The position numbers and the translations under genes are program-made. The notes beneath the pieces are model-generated. The model was not told where the DNA came from. It saw only the letters and a list, made by a program, of their open reading frames with translations, and made no database searches. DNA of 14,844 nt. Origin: Anaerolineales bacterium (GTDB lineage Bacteria > Chloroflexota > Anaerolineae > Anaerolineales > Villigracilaceae). Positions 1-5,327 of the stretch are shown here, piece by piece. The stretch spans positions 1 through 14,844 of the forward strand of contig WGAD01000152.1 in the NCBI GenBank assembly GCA_015489255.1, in the 5' to 3' direction. Every line of letters begins with the position of its first letter. Within the stretch, counting starts at the first letter, position 1.

Positions 1-1
1 G

Positions 2-1606
2 CCCGTGGATGTACAGATCGGCGCTGGCGGCGAGGCCTGCGCTTTGTTGCTGCCGGCGGAGGGGGAGGAAACGCGCCTGTACCGTTTGCAGCTGGCCTGC
101 CTCGCGCCCGATGGTCGCCAGCGCTGGCAAGATTTTCCATGGCGTTTGAAAATACCGCGCGGGGCGGCCTTTCGCTGGCAGGACGAAGCGGTGCGCTTCT
201 GGTGGCTGGATGGCGACCGGCTGTTCACATCGTTGGCCGGTGCAGAGGGCGAAGAGATCGAACCGCCTCGCCCTCTGCTGGATGAACGGCCGGTGGAATA
301 TTTCCTGGTCTTCGAAGACGCGCTTTTGGCCTCCGGCAGCAAACGACAGCCGGGCGTTTATGTCCAGGATGAAAGAGGCGAGGTGCGAACCCTGGCAGAA
401 GACGGCGTGTGGCTGCGGGCTGCGCGAGATGCCCAGGGGAACTGGCACCTGGCCTGGGTGACGTACCCCCTGGGGTATGGCGACTCGGCGTTGTATTACG
501 CCGTCCGCCCCGCTGCGGCGGGGTGGGACGCGGTCTCCATCCGCAAGGTCACCGATCTGCCTCTGGGTTTGAACACCCGCCTGAACAGCTTGACGCTGGG
601 GGTGGACGACACGCACGTCACCATTTTGTGGACAACCAGCATCGTTGCCGGCCTGGAGGCCGGGACAGTGACTTCCCATTATGCTAGCGCGCCTCTGGAG
701 AGCGGTCTCTTTGCCTCTCCGCAAGTGTTGACAGCGCCCATAGGCTACGACTTGCCTTTTCAACAGCCTGGGGAAAGCTTCTTGCAAACCGGGCGCCGCC
801 AGGATTTGCAGGCTGCGCCTTTTGCCCCGGCGGAGGCGCTGGACGATTTGATGGCGCTGAATGGCGCTTACGACGAGCTGGCGCTGGCTTATCGGGCTTC
901 CATGCTGCACCAATGGCGCAAGCAACGCTGGCAGGTGAATGTGCTCTATCTGGACGCCGGGCAGCCACGCTGGGCGCAGCCCTTGAGCTTTACACCTTCT
1001 TATTCGCTCAAGCCGCGTTTGCAGGCGGATGAAGATGGCTTTTTGTACCTGGCCTGGCTGGAAAAGGTGGCGCCTTATAACTACAGCGTGTATTTTGCCA
1101 GCACCCAGCCGGATATCGTCGCTGCGCAAAACGCGCTCACCTGGAGCGAACGCGGCGCTATCTTGCTGCAAGTGATCTTTGGCTTGCTGGTGGGGGCTTT
1201 GCTGGCGCCCCTGGCTGCCTCGGTGTGGATGCTGGCGCCGCTTTTCATTTATTTGCTGGTCAATGCGCTTCGTCGCTGGCTGCCGTCGTCCTGGGAACGC
1301 AATTGGGAATATCTCAGCCTGGGGCTGGCGCTGCTGGCTTTTTGGTCGGCCAAACATGCCACCCTGCCCGCCATGTTCACCTACATCCCCTTTTCTGCCT
1401 GGGTGCCCGGCATCCCGGCATGGCTGGGGACGGCGCTGCGCTTTGGCGTGCCCTTGCTCATTCTGGGGCTGTCTTTGTGGGCCGGCTGGCATTATACTTA
1501 CCGCAAACAAAACCGGGCTGGGTTATACTTTTTGATGATCTACATTGCTGTGGATGCCCTGTTGAGCATGGCGGTCTATGCCGTGATGATCTATGGGGTA
1601 TTTTGA
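2..1606 (+). CDS. Membrane-anchored propeller-like protein, unknown function (5'-partial)
   Basis: The frame is open to the left edge with no stop, so the gene probably starts upstream. The first start-like codon is GTG at 5 and no ribosome site is visible; residue numbers count from that GTG. Residues ~1-375 are a soluble, beta-rich region. Two segments of the type D-x-x-G-x-x-x-L-A-W (near residues 142 and 342), each followed by a Tyr-rich strand, resemble blades of sialidase-like beta-propellers. From residue ~384 to the end there are four or five hydrophobic helices separated by basic loops. A large extracytoplasmic sensor or binding domain anchored by C-terminal helices fits best. I do not recognise the family. 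The stop is 26 nt before the S41 protease gene, so the two are probably cotranscribed. Coding status is well supported; function is open. Confidence 0.75.
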   Translation, partial: PVDVQIGAGGEACALLLPAEGEETRLYRLQLACLAPDGRQRWQDFPWRLKIPRGAAFRWQDEAVRFWWLDGDRLFTSLAGAEGEEIEPPRPLLDERPVEYFLVFEDALLASGSKRQPGVYVQDERGEVRTLAEDGVWLRAARDAQGNWHLAWVTYPLGYGDSALYYAVRPAAAGWDAVSIRKVTDLPLGLNTRLNSLTLGVDDTHVTILWTTSIVAGLEAGTVTSHYASAPLESGLFASPQVLTAPIGYDLPFQQPGESFLQTGRRQDLQAAPFAPAEALDDLMALNGAYDELALAYRASMLHQWRKQRWQVNVLYLDAGQPRWAQPLSFTPSYSLKPRLQADEDGFLYLAWLEKVAPYNYSVYFASTQPDIVAAQNALTWSERGAILLQVIFGLLVGALLAPLAASVWMLAPLFIYLLVNALRRWLPSSWERNWEYLSLGLALLAFWSAKHATLPAMFTYIPFSAWVPGIPAWLGTALRFGVPLLILGLSLWAGWHYTYRKQNRAGLYFLMIYIAVDALLSMAVYAVMIYGVF

Positions 1607-1632
1607 ACCCTTTTGCCACAAGGAGAGAAGAG

Positions 1633-3039
1633 ATGCGTAAAAACTGGTTGTTTGCCCTGCTGATCCTGGGCCTGGCGCTGTCCGCCTGCAATGCGGCTGC
1701 GCCGACCCCCGAACCGGCGTCTCCGACCGCGCCGCCCGAACCCTCGGCGACGCCCACGCCCCTGCCGCCGACCGCTACGGCGACGGCGACCAAATCCGGG
1801 CCTACCGGCCCGCTGGCGACGGCAATGGCCTTGCAAAACCAGGTCACCCTGTCTGCGCCGACGGCACAGGTGATCGCAGCGGATGATTATGTCGGCATCT
1901 TTGAACAGGCCTGGCGGATTGTTAAGGAAAACTACGTGCGCGATAACTACAACGGCGTGGATTGGGATGCCGTCTATGAAGAATACCTGCCGCGCGCCGA
2001 AGCGATCCAGACAGATGAAGAACTGGACAAATTGCTGACCGACCTGATCCGCGAATTGGGCGATGACCACAGCCGTTATGTGCCCAAAAACCGCTTCGGC
2101 AACGAATTTGGCGTGGGCGAGAGCAGCGGCGGCTCACCGGTCACGGGTATCGATTTCCACTATTGGCCGGCCCGCGAAGATGAATATCTGTACGTCTGGT
2201 ATGTGTGCGAGGTCAGCCCGGCGGCTCAGGCTGGCATTCAGCGCGGCGATGTCATTTTGGCGATCAACGGCCAGGAAGTGCGCCGCGTGGGGCCGGGAGA
2301 GTTCGAGCCGGCTTACTGGCGGGCAGCCTACGGCTACGGCGATGCAACCGTGACCGTAACGGTGCAATCTGGCCCCACGGAAGAACCCCGCGATGTGGAA
2401 CTGGCGCTCAGTGGGGTGGCCGGTTGTGACGATTGGCGCTGGTATCTGGTTAGCGAATCGCCGCGCATCGGCTACATTCGGGTGCCAAACTTCGACGGCA
2501 ATGCGGCCTCCTTGATTATGGAAGCCCTGCGCGACCTGGAAGCCGACGCCCCCCTCGAAGGCCTCATTGTGGACGTGCGCCACAACCCGGGCGGCAACTC
2601 GGACGACGCCATGTCCATCTTCGCCGAGGGAACCATTGGCACGATGGGACCCCTGCGCGAAGACGCCACCCGCACGATTTACCGCATCCGCGGGCCGGTT
2701 GAATGGAACGACAGCACGCCGATGGCTGTTCTGACCGACGGCGCCAGCCATAGCGCGGCGGAATACTTCGCCATCGGCTTGCAGGTGTTGGGCCGGGCGA
2801 CCATTGTGGGCGAAAACACGGCTGGCAACACCGAGGGCATCAACAGCTTCAACCTGGCGAATGGCACTGTCATCCGCCTGGCTATCACCACCATTCTGTT
2901 GCCGGATGGTTCGTCTATCGAAGGGGTAGGCGTCACGCCCGATATTCGCGTCCCGCTGGGGATGTGGGGGCTGGCGCAGCGGCCCTACGATGTGCAATTG
3001 CAAGCGGCCATCGATCACCTGCTGACGCAAATTCCCTGA
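1633..3039 (+). CDS. S41-family (C-terminal processing/tricorn-type) protease, lipoprotein
   Basis: This 468-aa protein starts at ATG 1633 behind an AAGGAGAG ribosome site; the open frame reaching further upstream lies inside the preceding gene. A signal peptide ends in lipobox L-S-A-C (Cys19), so it should be lipid-anchored outside the membrane. A Thr/Pro/Ala linker follows (~20-60). Then come a helical S41 N-terminal domain (~84-160, with G-D-D-H-S-R-Y), a PDZ domain (~165-255, with S-P-A-A-Q-A-G-I-Q-R-G-D) and the S41 catalytic core (~275-450). V-D-V-R-x-N-P-G-G sits at 313-321 and the nucleophile Ser at 374 in H-S-A-A-E. The position 25 residues later, Lys in CtpA/Tsp enzymes, is Asn399 (T-A-G-N). 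The active site is therefore of tricorn/IRBP type, or activity is altered. Likely substrates are extracytoplasmic peptides or misfolded proteins. Family assignment is firm; substrate is unknown. Confidence 0.93.
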   Translation: MRKNWLFALLILGLALSACNAAAPTPEPASPTAPPEPSATPTPLPPTATATATKSGPTGPLATAMALQNQVTLSAPTAQVIAADDYVGIFEQAWRIVKENYVRDNYNGVDWDAVYEEYLPRAEAIQTDEELDKLLTDLIRELGDDHSRYVPKNRFGNEFGVGESSGGSPVTGIDFHYWPAREDEYLYVWYVCEVSPAAQAGIQRGDVILAINGQEVRRVGPGEFEPAYWRAAYGYGDATVTVTVQSGPTEEPRDVELALSGVAGCDDWRWYLVSESPRIGYIRVPNFDGNAASLIMEALRDLEADAPLEGLIVDVRHNPGGNSDDAMSIFAEGTIGTMGPLREDATRTIYRIRGPVEWNDSTPMAVLTDGASHSAAEYFAIGLQVLGRATIVGENTAGNTEGINSFNLANGTVIRLAITTILLPDGSSIEGVGVTPDIRVPLGMWGLAQRPYDVQLQAAIDHLLTQIP

Positions 3040-3050
3040 AGCCGACAGCA

Positions 3051-3084
3051 AAAGAGCACCTTGCCCGCTTGCAAGGTGCTCTTT
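3051..3084 (+). terminator. Rho-independent-like terminator after the S41 protease gene
   Basis: A perfect 14-bp inverted repeat (AAAGAGCACCTTGC / GCAAGGTGCTCTTT) encloses a 6-nt loop and begins 12 nt after the stop codon. The flanking A-run and the T-run at the 3' stem end are typical. It separates the protease unit from the next lipoprotein gene. Confidence 0.85.
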
Positions 3085-3143
3085 GCTTTCAACGCCCCCT
3101 CGGATCAACCCCAATCGAACGAAGTAACCCGAAAGGAGAAGCG

Positions 3144-5084
3144 ATGCGTCGTCTCATCTGGTTGTTACCTTTGCTGGGGGCGCTGCTGCTGGCGGCTTGC
3201 GGCCCACAGAATGCCGCCCCGGCAACGAAAACCCTTCCTCCAACGGCACCCTCCCCGGCGGCAACCATGCTCCCGGCAGCAGAAACCTCCACCCCGCTTC
3301 CGCAACCCCAGACGCTGACCATCTGCCTGGGGAGCGAACCGGCAACGCTGTTCCCGCCCCAGGCGACCGACCGCGTGGCGCGCACGGTGTTGGCCGCCGT
3401 TTACGATGGGCCGTTGGAACACGAAGGGTTTTCCTGGCAGCCCACCATCCTGGAGACCCTGCCCTCGTTGGAAAACGGCGCCGTGACCATTGAGCGCGTG
3501 CCCGTTCAGGTGGGCGACGAAGTCATCGGCGCGGATGGGCGTCCCGTCACCCTGGATGATGGCGTCCTCGTCCGCCCGGCCGGGTGCCGCGAGGCCGCCT
3601 GCGCCGTCGCCTTCGACCGCGAGCAACCCCTGGAAATGGAACAAATGCAGGTCGTGTTTCGCTTGCGCGCAGGGTTGCGCTGGGCGGATGGCGCCCCGTT
3701 GACGGCGGCGGATTCGGTGTACGCCTGGTCCTTGCGCGCCTCTCCCGCCATTTCCGCCGACCTCTACCTGCCCGACCGCACAGCAGATTACCGCCAGCTG
3801 GATGAACGGACGGTTGTCTGGGTAGGCAAACCCGGCTTCATCGACCCACAATATGAAGACAACTTTGCCTCGCCCCTGCCCGCACACCTGTGGGCCGAAA
3901 TGGAACCGCAGGCGCTGGCGGACAGCGAACAGGCGGCCCGCAGGCCGCTGGGATGGGGCGCTTATGTGGTGGACGAATGGATCCCCGGGGAGCGTATCGT
4001 TTTGCAGAGAAACCCTATCTACGCCGGAGAAGCGCCCTTCTTCGCCACCCTGGTGTTTCGCTTCACGCCAGACCCAAACCAGGCGATCGCCGATCTCCTG
4101 GATGGACAATGCGATCTCCTGGATGAAAGCATCCCGCTCGCCGGGCAACTGGACCTCCTGCAAGAAATGGAGGCCGATGGTCGCCTGCGTTTGCGCGCGC
4201 GCACCGCGCTGACGATGGAAGTGTTGGCGCTGGGCATTCGCCCCGCTGCCTACGACGATGGATACCAGCCCGGCCCCTTTGGCGACCGCCCCGACTACTT
4301 CGGCGATGTGCGTGTGCGTCAGGCCCTGGCCTATTGCCTGGACCGGCAGCGGGCTGCGGAGGCCGTTTGGGGCGGGCTGACCTATGTGCCCGATACTCTG
4401 GTTCCGCCCTCCTCTCCGTTTTACGACCCGGCAACGCCGACCTATCCCTACGATCCGCAGAAAGGCCGGGAACTGCTGGATGCCGCCGGCTGGAAAGACC
4501 TGGACGGCGACCCCTCCACCCCGTTGACGGCCTGGTCGGCGGTTGGCGTGCCCCAGGGGACCCCTCTGACACTGCAATACTGGACGACCGACACCGCTTT
4601 TCGCCGCCAGACAGCGGCGGTGTTCGCCGAATCTCTGGCTGCCTGCGGCATTGGCCTGGAAATCAACTTGCTGCCGCCGGAAGAACTCTTTGCCGATGGC
4701 CCGGAAGGCGTGATCTTTGGCCGCCGCTTCGACCTGGCAGAATTTGCCCTGGGGACGCTGGAAGGACCGCCGCCGTGCTACTGGTACGAACAAGAATCCA
4801 TCCCGACGATCGAGAACAATTGGCTGGGCGTGAACGTCTCCGGCTACGCCAGCGATACCTATGATGCGGCTTGCCGTCAGGCTTTGACCCTCTTGCCAGA
4901 CGATGAACGCGCCCTGGATGCCTGGGCACGCGTGCAGCAATTGTTGGCCCGCGATCTGCCGGTCATCCCGCTTCATGCGCGCGTGTACCTTTCAGCCAGC
5001 CGTGCAGACCTGTGCGGCGATTTTCCGCAAGATGGATTCGCCATGCTCACAGAGCGCATTGAAAGCTGGCGCCTGTGCCCATGA
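3144..5084 (+). CDS. ABC transporter substrate-binding lipoprotein, family 5 (peptide/oligosaccharide), canonical order
   Basis: A 646-aa family-5 solute-binding protein (SBP_bac_5/DppA-OppA type). ATG 3144 follows GAAAGGAGAA; the upstream open frame lies across a terminator and was rejected. Lipobox L-A-A-C puts the lipidated Cys at 19, then a Thr/Pro linker to ~55. Family landmarks appear in normal order: W-A-D-G-x-P-L-T-A-A-D (180), G-W-G-A-Y-V with R-N-P-I-Y (270-290), L-L-D-G-Q-C-D-L-L-D (~318) and D-V-R-V-R-Q-A-L-A-Y (388). Before the first landmark is an insert of about 50 residues with a C-x4-C pair, which I do not recognise as a domain. The extra Cys residues late in the protein could form disulfides. 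It may feed the importer encoded downstream or another transporter; substrate cannot be read. A terminator lies just upstream, and I saw no clear promoter in the 59-nt gap. Confidence 0.93.
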   Translation: MRRLIWLLPLLGALLLAACGPQNAAPATKTLPPTAPSPAATMLPAAETSTPLPQPQTLTICLGSEPATLFPPQATDRVARTVLAAVYDGPLEHEGFSWQPTILETLPSLENGAVTIERVPVQVGDEVIGADGRPVTLDDGVLVRPAGCREAACAVAFDREQPLEMEQMQVVFRLRAGLRWADGAPLTAADSVYAWSLRASPAISADLYLPDRTADYRQLDERTVVWVGKPGFIDPQYEDNFASPLPAHLWAEMEPQALADSEQAARRPLGWGAYVVDEWIPGERIVLQRNPIYAGEAPFFATLVFRFTPDPNQAIADLLDGQCDLLDESIPLAGQLDLLQEMEADGRLRLRARTALTMEVLALGIRPAAYDDGYQPGPFGDRPDYFGDVRVRQALAYCLDRQRAAEAVWGGLTYVPDTLVPPSSPFYDPATPTYPYDPQKGRELLDAAGWKDLDGDPSTPLTAWSAVGVPQGTPLTLQYWTTDTAFRRQTAAVFAESLAACGIGLEINLLPPEELFADGPEGVIFGRRFDLAEFALGTLEGPPPCYWYEQESIPTIENNWLGVNVSGYASDTYDAACRQALTLLPDDERALDAWARVQQLLARDLPVIPLHARVYLSASRADLCGDFPQDGFAMLTERIESWRLCP

Positions 5085-5088
5085 ATAG

Positions 5089-5130
5089 GGCGAAAAACGT
5101 CCAGCCCAGGCGCCTCAGGGCGTTCTCGCC
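5089..5130 (+). terminator. Possible imperfect terminator hairpin after the first SBP gene
   Basis: GGCGA (5089-5093) can pair with TCGCC (5126-5130), and AACG (5096-5099) with CGTT (5121-5124), with a small internal bulge and a few closing pairs. A weak T-rich stretch (to 5143) follows. The stem starts 4 nt after the stop codon, but it is imperfect and its loop is long. Confidence 0.3.
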
Positions 5131-5164
5131 TCATTAACGTTTTGGGTGAAAGAATTTGGGTTGC

Positions 5165-5193
5165 TTGACGAAAGAAAACCGATATGCTATAGT
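5165..5193 (+). promoter_or_regulatory. Sigma-70-type promoter of the ABC importer operon
   Basis: TTGACG (5165-5170), a 17-nt spacer and TATAGT (5188-5193) each match the housekeeping consensus at five of six positions with ideal spacing. Transcription would start near 5200, leaving a leader of about 130 nt before the SBP start at 5328. CCGA and TCGG repeats bracket the -10 region but are too short to call an operator. Confidence 0.75.
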
Positions 5194-5204
5194 CGGATGC
5201 AAGT

Positions 5205-5218
5205 GTACCTGATGGTAC
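5205..5218 (+). promoter_or_regulatory. Dyad GTACC-N4-GGTAC at the transcript start (operator or hairpin)
   Basis: This perfect 5+4+5 dyad lies at about +5 to +18 relative to the predicted transcription start. It could be a repressor site or a 5'-terminal mRNA hairpin that stabilises the transcript. The sequence alone does not decide between these. Confidence 0.35.
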
Positions 5219-5230
5219 GACCGAAACGGG

Positions 5231-5247
5231 AAGGAGGTGATTACCTC
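5231..5247 (+). promoter_or_regulatory. Leader element: 11-nt anti-SD complement partly folded in a hairpin
   Basis: AAGGAGGTGAT (5231-5241) equals the full complement of the usual 16S rRNA 3' tail, an unusually long Shine-Dalgarno match. GAGGT (5234-5238) pairs with ACCTC (5243-5247) over a 4-nt loop, so the element could switch between open and hidden. No start codon lies at normal distance; the SBP start is 87 nt further on and has its own ribosome site. It could be a ribosome standby site, a regulatory switch or a decayed leader-gene start. Confidence 0.4.
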
Positions 5248-5311
5248 AAAAACGCCGGAACACAGTCCTTGACCATCTGACGTTTGTATCCCTTTCCAAT
5301 TTCTCTGTAAC

Positions 5312-5317
5312 AGGAGG
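5312..5317 (+). promoter_or_regulatory. Ribosome binding site of the permuted SBP
   Basis: AGGAGG lies 10 nt before ATG 5328. This fixes the start immediately ahead of a proper lipoprotein signal peptide. Confidence 0.85.
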
Positions 5318-5327
5318 AGAAACCTTT

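Noticed and set aside
1225..1632. Upstream in-frame extension of the S41 protease
   Set aside because: It lies in another frame of the preceding gene; the signal peptide and ribosome site place the start at 1633.
2964..3143. Upstream in-frame extension of the first SBP
   Set aside because: It runs through the end of the protease gene and a strong terminator; ATG 3144 has a ribosome site and begins a lipoprotein signal.
3165..4976. Antisense 603-codon open frame opposite the first SBP gene
   Set aside because: Shadow of a GC-rich coding strand. The protein is low-complexity Gly/Gln/Arg-rich with no recognisable motif.
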